Shown one piece after another: positions 8,760 to 16,980 of a stretch of 64,000 nucleotides of DNA. Source of the stretch: DYJE01 sp041660385 (GTDB lineage Bacteria > Desulfobacterota > Desulfobacteria > Desulfobacterales > Desulfolunaceae). Positions within the stretch are counted from its first letter, which is position 1. Each line of letters begins with the position of its first letter. Made by a program: the position numbers and the translations under genes. The notes under the pieces were generated by a model that did not search any database, was not told where the DNA came from, and saw only the letters and a program-made list of their open reading frames with translations. The stretch covers positions 30,548 to 94,547 of the forward strand of contig JBAZWJ010000014.1 in NCBI GenBank assembly GCA_041660385.1, read 5' to 3'.

Positions 8760-9227
8760 ATCCATTCCTCCATCCTTGATGTCAGTGCAAAATTTTTTTT
8801 CTTCGGAATTGAAATTTAAAATTTTGTTCGAGTCGCTAATCGCGGGATACTTGACTTTGAACAGGTCGGTTGTTTAATTATGTAAATTGTAAACGAATTT
8901 TACATCTCGGTCCATATTTTTTTCTGACTTTTACCAGAATCAGGTATTGCCTCATGACGACATACAGATGTCGTAAAGTCATCTACTCAAGAGAAATAAT
9001 GGTGGAGCATCTGAGTGTATAAATTCCCATCCCCTCGATCTGGATTGGGCTGATGAAATAAAAGATACTTTGCTATAATGATTATGTATATGATAAAGCC
9101 CATTAAAGGTGTTCAGGGAACAAGACGGTCACCGAAACGACGACACCGAATCAAATGCAGCTTCAAAATAATAACATAGAAAACTGAATTGTTTGTTTAT
9201 CATAATTAATTTGAAATGGAGGTTCGT
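8760..9227. other. Divergent intergenic region
   Basis: This 468-base AT-rich space separates the divergently transcribed chemoreceptor and exported-protein genes. Apart from the promoter-like sequence at 9071-9079, I see no gene, repeat or clear terminator. The 5-prime leader of the exported-protein gene would be about 140 bases. Confidence 0.5.
9071..9079 (+). promoter_or_regulatory. Putative extended -10 promoter
   Basis: TGCTATAAT is an extended -10 element matching the housekeeping sigma consensus. No good -35 box is spaced 17 bases upstream, which extended -10 promoters tolerate. It points at the exported-protein gene starting at 9228. Confidence 0.45.
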
Positions 9228-10058
9228 ATGTCAAATAAACGCATTATTTCTTTAGCTGGCGCATTGTTGTTCTGCATGACGATCGGCGTCGTGATTGCTT
9301 CTGCGGATGAAGGAGCCGAAGTTCTGATTGGCCACCCCATCAAAGTCTATCCTGGCTGTGTTCAGGAGTTTGATTCTGACCAGGCCATTCTCTTGACCAA
9401 GAGCAGCTTTGAGGACGTGAAGAAATTTTATGAGAAAAACAAAATCGCCGGGGATAAGTTAGAGCCCTTTAATACTGACTCCGAAAAAGGCATCAAAGTC
9501 GTTTATCACAAAACCATCAGCGGCAAAGATCAATCCGTGCAGGAGCTTGAATTTACATCACGTATTCCAGACACCAACATACACGACGCCCTGGGAGAAT
9601 TAAAAGCCCAGGTTCTCATGGGCAAACATAGCGAAGCTGAATACAACGTCCTGGAAAACAAATATAAAAACCTCCATCTGGCCTATTTCAAACAGATCAC
9701 GGATGATGAAGGACGCAGAACCAGTGAAGGCAAAGCCATCTATATCAAAGCCCGTAATACAGCTCACCCCAAAAAGATTTCAGCGGGTTCTGACGAGGAA
9801 GTCGCTGCCGGTAAAGCCAAATCCCAGGATATGAAAAAGCAGATGCAGTCCTTGAAAGCCAAAGGCGATTTCGCCGGAATGATGCGCCTGGCCCAGGAAT
9901 CCAACAAATCCCCAAGACAAACCACCACCGGAGCGGAAGCCATGGACGCCATGGCTGCGGACACCTGGGATTTATGGAAAAAATGCCTGGAAGATATCCA
10001 TCAGGCGGCGTATTGGACAAAGCTGTCGTATAATGGCAATTGTATCTCTCAAAATTGA
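9228..10058 (+). CDS. Exported protein of unknown function
   Basis: I do not recognise the family. The 276-residue product begins with a clear Sec signal peptide: basic MSNKR, a hydrophobic stretch to about residue 24, then ASA as a probable cleavage site. The mature part is charged, with a Lys/Gln/Met-rich C-terminal half (KSQDMKKQMQSLKAKGDF). Two cysteines near the C-terminus could form a disulfide. ATG 9228 is five bases after GGAGG; an ATG 12 bases upstream overlaps the ribosome-binding site. It is probably monocistronic, followed by a hairpin at 10083-10125. Confidence 0.7.
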   Translation: MSNKRIISLAGALLFCMTIGVVIASADEGAEVLIGHPIKVYPGCVQEFDSDQAILLTKSSFEDVKKFYEKNKIAGDKLEPFNTDSEKGIKVVYHKTISGKDQSVQELEFTSRIPDTNIHDALGELKAQVLMGKHSEAEYNVLENKYKNLHLAYFKQITDDEGRRTSEGKAIYIKARNTAHPKKISAGSDEEVAAGKAKSQDMKKQMQSLKAKGDFAGMMRLAQESNKSPRQTTTGAEAMDAMAADTWDLWKKCLEDIHQAAYWTKLSYNGNCISQN

Positions 10059-10082
10059 TGACGCCTTAATAAGTTATATCGC

Positions 10083-10125
10083 TGGCCGGACATTTGACAT
10101 GTTATTTATGCCTTACGTCCGGCCA
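10083..10125. repeat. Inverted repeat downstream of exported-protein gene
   Basis: TGGCCGGAC (10083-10091) pairs perfectly with GTCCGGCCA (10117-10125) around a 25-base spacer. The GGCCGGAC/GTCCGGCC arms resemble the middle arms of the palindrome at 3734-3874, suggesting a related element. It may also act as a transcript end. Confidence 0.55.
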
Positions 10126-10179
10126 CTTGTTTTAAAAAACCAGCTATTTATCGGGAAAACATATTGGCACTCAACCCCC

Positions 10180-10214
10180 TGGGCACGCCAATCTCCCGAT
10201 TGGCCTGCGACAGA
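10180..10214 (-). repeat. GGCCAATC-family palindromic repeat
   Basis: The reverse strand reads GTCGCAGGCCAATCGGGAG then ATTGGCGTGCCC. The internal CCAATC/GATTGG dyad forms a hairpin. Other copies lie at 12116-12152, 12904-12939, 39436-39473 and, degenerate, 39603-39640. Confidence 0.8.
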
Positions 10215-10512
10215 CTACCGAAAGGATGAAGTGTGGGCGTCAATATCTACCCCCCTTTTCCCCTTTCAATAAACGCAGGATCAAACATAAAACCATTTGA
10301 AGTAACACGACATTTCGTGTAAAAAAGTCCTTCATACTTTCGGAAAACATGATGCTTATCATCTTTCGGCTGTTTTATGTTTTCAATCAGATTCTTATGG
10401 TTTATGTTGTTATAATTATTAATCATCCGGTGAGTTCGACAATAATGAATGTGCGTACTTGTATATTTACCTAAAAATACATGATAGATCCCCAAACCCA
10501 GGAGGTATAACC

Positions 10513-10842
10513 ATGTCTCTATCTGAACTGAAACGGGCTATTGAAGCACAAAAGCCAATCTCATTTACCTATAATAAGCCAGGGAAGACACCGGGAGTTA
10601 GAATCGGCAACCCCCACGCCGTATGGGTCATGCGGAAAAACGATGGCTCTGAAAGTACCAAAGTACATATCGTTCAAGTTTCAGGTGTCAGTGATAGCGG
10701 CCAGGAGTTTCCGAGCTTCAGAATGTTCGACTTGAATGAGCTTGGCAATGTATCGATGAGTGATGAAGCAGAGCAATTTGTGGTTTCCGAAAAGTATAAC
10801 CCCGAATGGCCTAATTATACTTGTGTATTGGCTAAGATATAG
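10513..10842 (+). CDS. Small WYL-like protein, partner of Shedu nuclease
   Basis: A 109-residue soluble protein. Its fold looks like a solitary WYL-type (Sm/SH3-like) beta-barrel: ISFTYNKPG, then RIGNPHAVWVMR, KVHIVQVSG and FRMFDLNEL follow the usual strand order of WYL modules, which sense nucleotides or other ligands. This assignment rests on pattern only. ATG 10513 has a strong AGGAGGT site seven bases away. The stop codon is two bases from the start of the nuclease gene, so the two are translationally coupled. It could be a sensor, regulator or inhibitor of the nuclease. Confidence 0.6.
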   Translation: MSLSELKRAIEAQKPISFTYNKPGKTPGVRIGNPHAVWVMRKNDGSESTKVHIVQVSGVSDSGQEFPSFRMFDLNELGNVSMSDEAEQFVVSEKYNPEWPNYTCVLAKI

Positions 10843-10844
10843 CA

Positions 10845-11852
10845 ATGAGCATTGATCACAGTCACACAATTGCCAATGACGGAATTATTGAATTAAAGGT
10901 CAATATATCAGGGTTAGATAAATCAAATCGTGATATAAACAGCCTTTCTGCCTACATGTATGCCACCTGTGCCAAGACTGGCCAGTCGAAATTCACTTGT
11001 TCAATGTCAATGGCGCAACTCGCCGAATTATATTCATATCTTGATCAATATGAAATGATCAAAGATAGATTTAAAGGAGAATCAGGCGAATTCATCCAGG
11101 TAAAGAAAGGTCAGAAAGAACTTGTAGCGTTGTTGTTGGGCTCAGACCATGCTCAGGTTCTTCCGGCGCTACGGACGATTATAAAAGACAACCTTTCAAA
11201 TGATGACATCAATACCATCCTTGGCCGCAAGGAAGCCATAAAAGAGTTTGAAATTTGGCTATCGAATACAGGTGATCACACTGAGCCTGAATGGCAGGCG
11301 TTCTTAGAAAAGAATGAATGGATTTTTGGCTACGGCTTACGTTATAGATATTTATCTATTTTGCAGCGGGAATGCCATGTCTCCGGCACTGACCTTGACG
11401 GTAAAAATAGTGTAATATCAGATTTCCTAATATCAGACACAAGGTTCACAAAGCTGGTCGAGTTAAAAAGGCCTGACACACCACTATTCAAGGATAGAAA
11501 AAATCGCTCTGAGTCCTGGCAACTGTCAGGTGAATTAACTGATGCTGTCAGCCAAATTCTATGCCAAAAGGCAAATTGGGAGATTGAGTCCCAGAGAACC
11601 TGCTATAAATCAGATGGCTATAAAATTACCGAGTCAACTTGTGATGTTGATTGCATCTTATTGATCGGTACAAGTGAACAGTTTGCCGGAGACAACAAAG
11701 AGGCAGCTATAAAAAGAAAAACCATAGAGTTGTATAGGCGCAATATGCGCAACATTGAAATCCTATTCTTTGACGAACTGCTCGAAAGAGCGCGGTTTAT
11801 CGTTGAGGGATCTGGTAATGCTAATTCAGCAGATGCAAAAAACCGTTCCTAA
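10845..11852 (+). CDS. Shedu-type antiphage nuclease (DUF4263/SduA-like)
   Basis: A 335-residue protein. The C-terminal half carries a PD-(D/E)XK nuclease core of the Shedu (DUF4263) kind: EWQAFLEKNEWIFG (about 149-162), D193 in ISDFLISD and E206-x-K208 in LVELKRPDTPLF. Shedu proteins protect bacteria from phage by nucleic-acid cleavage. The N-terminal 130 residues are the variable, presumably sensing, part; I recognise no domain there. It is preceded by a coupled small WYL-like gene. The region is AT-rich and surrounded by repeats and a decayed nucleotidyltransferase copy, consistent with a small defence island gained by transfer. Confidence 0.75.
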   Translation: MSIDHSHTIANDGIIELKVNISGLDKSNRDINSLSAYMYATCAKTGQSKFTCSMSMAQLAELYSYLDQYEMIKDRFKGESGEFIQVKKGQKELVALLLGSDHAQVLPALRTIIKDNLSNDDINTILGRKEAIKEFEIWLSNTGDHTEPEWQAFLEKNEWIFGYGLRYRYLSILQRECHVSGTDLDGKNSVISDFLISDTRFTKLVELKRPDTPLFKDRKNRSESWQLSGELTDAVSQILCQKANWEIESQRTCYKSDGYKITESTCDVDCILLIGTSEQFAGDNKEAAIKRKTIELYRRNMRNIEILFFDELLERARFIVEGSGNANSADAKNRS

Positions 11853-11874
11853 AATCAGTGCCTCTCAGATCACA

Positions 11875-12046
11875 CCTCTGATAGATAAACTCAACCTCAT
11901 AGCCAGAGAATAATTTAAAATCTCTCTAAAGTCTTTCTGAACATCCAGCCATGTTTCCAAAAACAACGGCTGCCACACGATCCTCCTGCGATTGACAAGC
12001 TACTCAGGAAGTTTCAGGGATTCCCGCATAGTGCCATGGGTCATTT
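11875..12046 (-). pseudogene. Decayed duplicate of the nucleotidyltransferase/partner gene junction
   Basis: This segment aligns along most of its length with 12651-12836, which spans the start of the nucleotidyltransferase gene and most of its upstream partner. Shared blocks include AAGTCTTTCTGAACATCCA, CATGTTTCC and GCCACACG in the same order, with point changes and small indels that destroy the reading frames. It is the remnant of a second copy of the module, abutting the Shedu gene. The rest of 11853-12272 is a palindromic repeat (12116-12152) and unassigned sequence. Confidence 0.75.
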
Positions 12047-12115
12047 TTACTTTTCAAGAATAACCATATTGGGGCCGGGTGAAGTAGCATGCGGTAATGC
12101 CCTTCTCCCTGGAGT

Positions 12116-12152
12116 CTGTCGCAGGCCAATCAGGAGATTGGCGTGCCCGGGG
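12116..12152 (+). repeat. GGCCAATC-family palindromic repeat
   Basis: Copy in plus orientation with GCAGGCCAATCAGGAG followed by ATTGGCGTGCCCGG. Confidence 0.8.
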
Positions 12153-12272
12153 TGGAGAGAGGGGAGTGCAAAAATTGTTTAATAATATTCTAAAAAATCA
12201 CGAAATTTACAAAAGTGATGAACTCGTAAAAGTTGCATGGTGGTTATGGAAAAAGCCCCACCCGTTAATAAA

Positions 12273-12725
12273 TCAGCATCCATCTAACGCTTCAAGATCG
12301 GCCAGATCTTTTTTCCTGCCAATGGTTTTCTTGTTTATCGCGTATTCATTTTTCCCCAGAAAAAAGACAGGGATGTCCCCGTAAGCTCCAGCCTCTTTCC
12401 CAGAATCAGCCATCTCCCAGCTTACACCGGTGATGGATGTGAGGATGTCTATCCTGACCGGGGCAACGCCCAGTTGAACGACGGATTCGCTTTGCAGGAA
12501 ATCGTCAGGGATAAGACCAAGAGAGCCGAAACCAAAACTTTCCAGTGATCTGACGATGGCTTGAGCATTCTGAACCGTGGGCCTTACAAGAATATCCAGA
12601 TCACCGGTGAAACGTGGTGCCCCATGAAATGCAAGGGCGTAGGCTCCCACGATGATGAACTCAACCTTGTTTCCGGTGAATAATTCTAACAGATCTCTGA
12701 AGTCTTTCTGAACATCCATGGACAT
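12273..12725 (-). CDS. Nucleotidyltransferase-fold protein (MNT/AbiEii-like)
   Basis: A 150-residue minimal nucleotidyltransferase. The fold signature is present: VGAYALAFHG (helix after the first strand), then D42-x-D44 in FTGDLDILVRP and a third Asp (D93) in RIDILTS, giving a complete catalytic triad. Small proteins of this kind often act as toxins or antitoxins by nucleotidylating tRNA or a partner. Its start overlaps the upstream small gene by 65 bases in another frame, a strong sign of coupling. ATG at 12719 is an alternative start. Confidence 0.8.
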   Translation of the reverse strand: MSMDVQKDFRDLLELFTGNKVEFIIVGAYALAFHGAPRFTGDLDILVRPTVQNAQAIVRSLESFGFGSLGLIPDDFLQSESVVQLGVAPVRIDILTSITGVSWEMADSGKEAGAYGDIPVFFLGKNEYAINKKTIGRKKDLADLEALDGC

Positions 12726-12849
12726 GTTTCCTTAAAAAATCCACAGCCGCCACACGTTCTTCCGGCGGTCGGCCAAGCCAGTACGAGAGGTTTTCACGGA
12801 TCTCAGCCTCGGGTGTCATGCGTCTTTTTTTTATCACTTTTTCAATCAT
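12661..12849 (-). CDS. Small partner protein of the nucleotidyltransferase
   Basis: A 62-residue protein beginning MIEKVIKKRRMTPEAE. Its central ENLSYWLGRPPEERV is a pattern I associate with small genes placed directly before such nucleotidyltransferases. It is basic and has no membrane segment. The long frame overlap with the downstream gene and the presence of the same junction in the decayed copy at 11875-12046 support it being a real, linked gene. Its role, perhaps as antitoxin, is inferred only from context. Confidence 0.6.
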   Translation of the reverse strand: MIEKVIKKRRMTPEAEIRENLSYWLGRPPEERVAAVDFLRKHVHGCSERLQRSVRIIHRKQG

Positions 12850-12903
12850 GGAAATACCGTATCAGATACAAGTATCCGGCGTAAATACCTTTCATTCTGA
12901 ATG

Positions 12904-12939
12904 CTGTCACAGGCCAATCAGGAGATTGGCGTGCCCGGT
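12904..12939 (+). repeat. GGCCAATC-family palindromic repeat
   Basis: Third copy in this neighbourhood (CACAGGCCAATCAGGAG then ATTGGCGTGCCCGG), between the nucleotidyltransferase module and the Ehr-like cluster. Confidence 0.8.
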
Positions 12940-12996
12940 GGTAGTGGTGCGGAGTTGGGTCTGTACTCGGTGTTCAATGTTAAGGTTCTCTTTTGC

Positions 12997-13770
12997 CTAA
13001 ATCCGCCCGATAAACCGCAACAGTCCATCCAGTATGGTTAAAGGATGGGGAGGACAGCCGGGGATAAAAAGATCCACGGGAACCACGGACGATGCGCCAT
13101 GGCAATGTTCAGCGTTTCCGGTGAAAGGTCCGCCGGAAATGGCGCAGGAGCCGGTGGCGATGACGATCCGGGGTTCGGGCACGGCGTGATAGGTTTTAAG
13201 GACGGCGGTTTCCATGTTTTTCGTTACGGGGCCGGTGATGAACAGGCCGTCGGCGTGTCTGGGGGAGGCCACGAACTGGATGCCGAAACGGCCAAGATCC
13301 CAGCCGATGGTGGTGAGAACGTTGCTGTCCGCTTCACAGGCGTTGCAGCCGCCTGCGCTGACTTCCCGGAGTTTCAGGGAACGTCCGAACATGGATCGGG
13401 CTTTTTCAACAAGGGCTTCGGGAAACATTGCGCTACCCTGGCTCACGGTCAAATCATCACGGGAACGGGAGGCAAGGCGGTATTCTTTTGTAAATTGGAT
13501 TGCTTTCGTCGGGCAATTCGTTTCACATTTCCGGCAGAACAGGCATTTTCCGGTATCGATACGAGGGGAAAGACCGGACGTTGTCCCTTTACCAAGAGAT
13601 ATCGCACCTGTGGGACAAAGGTCCGCACAGATCCGGCATCCGTCCATGCACGTGCCTTTGATCTCAGGGCGTCCGGCAAAGCGTTCGGGAAGATCGGGCA
13701 ATGGTCCGTCAGGCCAGCTCATGGTGCGGTATTTCTGTTGGATTCGTGTTTTAATGAGATCAAGCAGCAT
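12997..13770 (-). CDS. Ehr-like complex 1: ferredoxin/NuoB-like fusion subunit
   Basis: A 257-residue electron-transfer subunit. Residues 38-95 form a two-cluster ferredoxin: C41, C45, C48, C52 and C76, C79, C82, C86. Residues 135-257 are NuoB/hydrogenase-small-subunit-like, with C142, C145 (GGCNACEAD), C209 (GSCAISGG) and C239 (PGCPPHP) for the proximal 4Fe-4S cluster. The C-x2-C spacing is hydrogenase-like rather than the adjacent Cys-Cys of true NuoB. This is the last gene of the unit and follows the large-subunit gene by 14 bases. It resembles a fusion of HycF/HyfH-type and HycG/HyfI-type subunits. It sits on the cytoplasmic arm of the complex. Confidence 0.88.
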   Translation of the reverse strand: MLLDLIKTRIQQKYRTMSWPDGPLPDLPERFAGRPEIKGTCMDGCRICADLCPTGAISLGKGTTSGLSPRIDTGKCLFCRKCETNCPTKAIQFTKEYRLASRSRDDLTVSQGSAMFPEALVEKARSMFGRSLKLREVSAGGCNACEADSNVLTTIGWDLGRFGIQFVASPRHADGLFITGPVTKNMETAVLKTYHAVPEPRIVIATGSCAISGGPFTGNAEHCHGASSVVPVDLFIPGCPPHPLTILDGLLRFIGRI

Positions 13771-13784
13771 CGTTTGTATAACTC

Positions 13785-15296
13785 CTATAAATCGTTACCG
13801 CAGTACGACAAATTAAAGCTTTTATTGCACAAGGGAAAATCGCTGATCTGCTGATCACGCAACGCCAGAGCCAGCCCGAACCAGTTATGGAACGAGGGAT
13901 CGACGACTTTGTAAAACGCAAATTTCCCGGATTCATCGGTGGCCGCCACATGGCAGATTTCGCCTCTCCACCCTTCGGTCATGGTCACGGACATAACACT
14001 GGGCTTGAGGTGACCATCCCACGGGGTCACAATTTCGCCGGAAGGCATGGCGCTCAGCACTTCACGGATAAAAGCGATGCTCTCCTGGATTTCCAGCCAG
14101 CGGATATAGGCACGGGCAAAGCAGTCGCCGGTATGCCAGGTGTACATCTGGGCCATGACATAATAGTAAATGCCGTAGGAGTGCTGATAGCGGATATCCT
14201 GGCCCAGACCACAGGCCCGTGCAGCCGGACCCACAAGGCCAATTTCACGGGCTTTGTCCTTGTCAAGCCTGCCGGTGTTTTCAAATCGGGCAAGAACCGA
14301 AGGTGTATTGAATAAAAGTTCAATGGCCGATGTGGCGTCCTTTTCAAGAGTATCCAGCCGTTTCAGAAGGATTTCGCACAGTCTGTCATCAATATCCCAG
14401 GCTGTTCCGCCGGGAATCACAAGCCCTCGTCCGAATCGATTACCGCAAAGAACGGCGGTCATGTTCAGAGCATCACCACGGATACGTCCGCAATAGCTCA
14501 TGGTGGGAAGAAAACCCACGTCACCTGCCATGGCACCGATATCCCCGATATGATTGGCCAGTCGTTCCAGTTCGGCGGCGATTCCACGGATAGCCTGACC
14601 CCGTGGCGGCGAGGCGATTCCGCCAAAATGCTCGACCATCCGGCAATAGGTACCCATATGCCCTAAGGTCGTGTCACCGGCAACGGTTTCCATCTGGTGA
14701 GGTGTCAGAGGATAAGGACCGCCCGGAAGTTTCCGCTCGATGCCCCGGTGCTGATATCCCAGGGAGATTTCTAAATGATAGACGGTTTCTCCGTGGCATT
14801 GAAAACGGAAATGGCCTGGTTCGATGACTCCGGCATGGACAGGTCCCACAGCCACTTCATGGGCTTCGTCGCCTTTCATCCGGAAAAAATCCGTAATACC
14901 GATGGGAGCGGCGGTTTGACGTTCGCCACCCATGGGGGTTTCAAAACGAACGGGTTTCAGCCAGGGATGGCCGTCCGGTTTTACGCCCCACTGTTCGAAC
15001 AACTCTCTTTCAAACATGTGAGCCTGGGGGCAGTCCGGCGTAAGTGCGGGATAGGAGCCTGTCACATCGGTGCTTCTGATTTTCAGCCGACCGGCATTGT
15101 CATCGGTAAGGACGCAGTAAAGACGGACAGCACCGCCCGGAATCGGGGTACCGAACAAAGCTGAAATCCGGTGGCCCTTTGAAACACCCTGAAGGACCGC
15201 TGTCCTGAATGAGGTGATATCCGTATTCGGGCAGGCCGAAACATCGAAGACTTCTCCACTGTAAATATCCAGTGTTTCAGATTGGGGGCGCTGCAT
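13785..15296 (-). CDS. Ehr-like complex 1: fused NuoC/NuoD-like large subunit without NiFe ligands
   Basis: A 503-residue protein: a NuoC-like domain (about 1-130) fused to a NuoD/hydrogenase-large-subunit domain, the HycE/HyfG architecture. True NiFe subunits have a CxxC pair in each of two motifs. Here the first motif reads VAGDTTLGHMGTYC and the terminal one PLCNKSFNLSYCG, so both pairs are absent. The enzyme is therefore unlikely to be a hydrogenase and fits the Ehr group. C490 and C499 near the C-terminus are kept in both paralogues in this window. ATG 15296 overlaps the upstream stop (TAATG) and has a GGAGGAG site; the frame opens earlier inside the upstream gene, but that is not a likely start. 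Confidence 0.88.
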   Translation of the reverse strand: MQRPQSETLDIYSGEVFDVSACPNTDITSFRTAVLQGVSKGHRISALFGTPIPGGAVRLYCVLTDDNAGRLKIRSTDVTGSYPALTPDCPQAHMFERELFEQWGVKPDGHPWLKPVRFETPMGGERQTAAPIGITDFFRMKGDEAHEVAVGPVHAGVIEPGHFRFQCHGETVYHLEISLGYQHRGIERKLPGGPYPLTPHQMETVAGDTTLGHMGTYCRMVEHFGGIASPPRGQAIRGIAAELERLANHIGDIGAMAGDVGFLPTMSYCGRIRGDALNMTAVLCGNRFGRGLVIPGGTAWDIDDRLCEILLKRLDTLEKDATSAIELLFNTPSVLARFENTGRLDKDKAREIGLVGPAARACGLGQDIRYQHSYGIYYYVMAQMYTWHTGDCFARAYIRWLEIQESIAFIREVLSAMPSGEIVTPWDGHLKPSVMSVTMTEGWRGEICHVAATDESGKFAFYKVVDPSFHNWFGLALALRDQQISDFPLCNKSFNLSYCGNDL

Positions 15297-16798
15297 TATT
15301 CTCCTCCCAGAGACAGGGTGATTCCATGAAAAATATCCGAAAGAAAAGGCGGCATGTAAAGACCGAGAACCAGAATTCCTGCGGCCATGACCACAAGGGG
15401 CAGGATGGACCACATGGGTTCGGGAGCCGTTGTATCCAACTGTTTCACAGACTCCGCCGCATGCTCATGCTCAGGTTTTTTGGAAAAAACCATGGGGAAA
15501 AAAGAAGCGGACATCGCCGCGAAAATGATCCCGAGAATCAGAAGGTAGGCAGAAGCAAGGGAGTATCGTCCGGCATGTATCATCCCTTTCAGTATGGTCA
15601 GCTCACTTAAAAACGTTCCAAAGGGCGGGGCTCCGACGATGGCCAGTGCACCTATCACCCACAACACGGCAGTCATGGGTTGAGAATATAGAAGCCCCCG
15701 GACCTCTTTGTCCTGCCTCGTTCTGTAAACACTGACGATATTTCCGGCTGCAAGAAAAAGGATTGTCTTGGTCAGGGAATGATTCACCACATGGAACATG
15801 CTGCCGAAAATTCCCGCTCCGCCCACGCCAACACCCAGAGCCAGAATCCCCATGTGTTCCACGCTTGAAAAGGCCAGCATCTTTTTGATGTCGGCCTGGC
15901 GAACGATGAACAGGGCGGCAGTTGCAAGTGAAACAATACCGATGAGGATGAAAAGACTCCGGCTTGTATCGCCTAACCCGGCTGCTATCATCACTTGATG
16001 CATGCGTAGGAGGGCCAGAAACGCGCAGGCTTTCAGCGCTCCCGAAAGAAGGGCCGCCACAAGGGACGGCGATTCACTGTACGTGGCGGGCATCCAGTTA
16101 TGAAGCGGCACAAAGCCGATCTTTGTTCCGTAGCCTACCAGACAAAGCACAAAGGCGGCTTTTAACCAGGCGGGATTCATCTGGTCCGCATGGGTTAAAA
16201 GGGAATCAAGGGAAAGATGAACGCCATGCTCGCCGATCCCTGTGCCCGCAACAACCACAAAGAAATTGCCCAGCATAGCAAGGGCGATGCCCACAGAGCA
16301 GATCAGCAGGTATTTCCAGGTGGCTTCAAGGCTCCGGTGATGGCGGTGGTAGTAGATAAGGGGCGTGCTTGAAAGGGTTGTGGCTTCCACAGCTACCCAG
16401 ATAAGACCTAAGTGAAGGCTCATGGTGACCAGGGTCATGGTGGAAAGAAAAAAAAGCAGACAGCCGATGAACATGGCATCAGGGCTGTTCTTAAAGAAAA
16501 AACCCTCCTCCATGTCCTTTGTCTGGGCCAGCCCTTCCCGTATGATATAGCCATGGGCATAGAACGCCGTGCAGAGAAACGTGAGGCTTATCACGCCAAG
16601 AAACAGCAGTCCCGCATCATCCAACCCGAGCCATTCCGGCAGAATCGCTGGTCGTGTGTACGTCATCCAGCATCTGATCACCAGAATGAAATGGGTTACT
16701 GCCACGCCCAGGAGTATGGAACGTGAAAGCGAACTGTTTCGCGATATGATACATACCAGCCCTGCAACCGCCGGCAACAGGATAAGTAACCACAGCAT
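15296..16798 (-). CDS. Ehr-like complex 1: HyfF-like antiporter-type membrane subunit
   Basis: A 500-residue, highly hydrophobic protein of the NuoL/M/N (Mrp antiporter-like) family, closest in pattern to HyfF. The central region holds the conserved half-channel helices, including GLIWVAVEATTLSSTPLIYY with its membrane Glu and FVPLHNWMPATYSESPSLVA. About a dozen or more membrane helices are expected. It likely conducts protons or sodium ions. It is separated from the upstream HyfE-like gene by 182 bases filled with repeats, so expression of the last three genes could be uncoupled from the first ones. Confidence 0.88.
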   Translation of the reverse strand: MLWLLILLPAVAGLVCIISRNSSLSRSILLGVAVTHFILVIRCWMTYTRPAILPEWLGLDDAGLLFLGVISLTFLCTAFYAHGYIIREGLAQTKDMEEGFFFKNSPDAMFIGCLLFFLSTMTLVTMSLHLGLIWVAVEATTLSSTPLIYYHRHHRSLEATWKYLLICSVGIALAMLGNFFVVVAGTGIGEHGVHLSLDSLLTHADQMNPAWLKAAFVLCLVGYGTKIGFVPLHNWMPATYSESPSLVAALLSGALKACAFLALLRMHQVMIAAGLGDTSRSLFILIGIVSLATAALFIVRQADIKKMLAFSSVEHMGILALGVGVGGAGIFGSMFHVVNHSLTKTILFLAAGNIVSVYRTRQDKEVRGLLYSQPMTAVLWVIGALAIVGAPPFGTFLSELTILKGMIHAGRYSLASAYLLILGIIFAAMSASFFPMVFSKKPEHEHAAESVKQLDTTAPEPMWSILPLVVMAAGILVLGLYMPPFLSDIFHGITLSLGGE

Positions 16799-16823
16799 AA
16801 ATCCGATTCCTTATTAAATTTTA

Positions 16824-16923
16824 AACATCGAACATCGAATGTTCATTCGCCATTTCAAACATAAAAAATGGCCCGATCCTTTTATACGATGTTCGATGTT
16901 GGGCGTTCGATGTTCGACGTTCA
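16824..16923. repeat. ACATCGAAC-family repeats interrupting the Ehr-like operon 1
   Basis: A partial copy at 16824-16843 and a full reverse-strand copy at 16888-16923 (plus strand GATGTTCGATGTTGGGCG then TTCGATGTTCGACGTTC) face each other across about 45 bases. A CACGGCGCCGTG palindrome follows at about 16967-16978. Together they fill the only sizeable gap within the gene set. Confidence 0.85.
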
Positions 16924-16980
16924 TATTTTCTCATTCATTACTCACCATACGGCCAACCATAGAAGCACGGCGCCGTGCCC

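Larger units (their letters stand above)
10059..10512. other. Gene-free stretch with hairpin and repeat
   Basis: The 454 bases before the Shedu locus hold an inverted repeat (10083-10125), one GGCCAATC-family repeat (10180-10214) and otherwise AT-rich sequence. I see no gene. Confidence 0.5.

Noticed and set aside
13045..13854. 269-codon plus-strand frame opposite the NuoB-like gene, and similar long frames at 28605-29399 and 29604-30206
   Set aside because: They mirror conserved, Cys- and Gly-rich coding sequence on the true strand and contain no recognisable domain.
12997..15296. Annotation as NiFe hydrogenase (hydrogenase 4 / formate hydrogenlyase)
   Set aside because: Gene order and similarity are suggestive, but both NiFe-binding CxxC motifs are absent in the large subunit.
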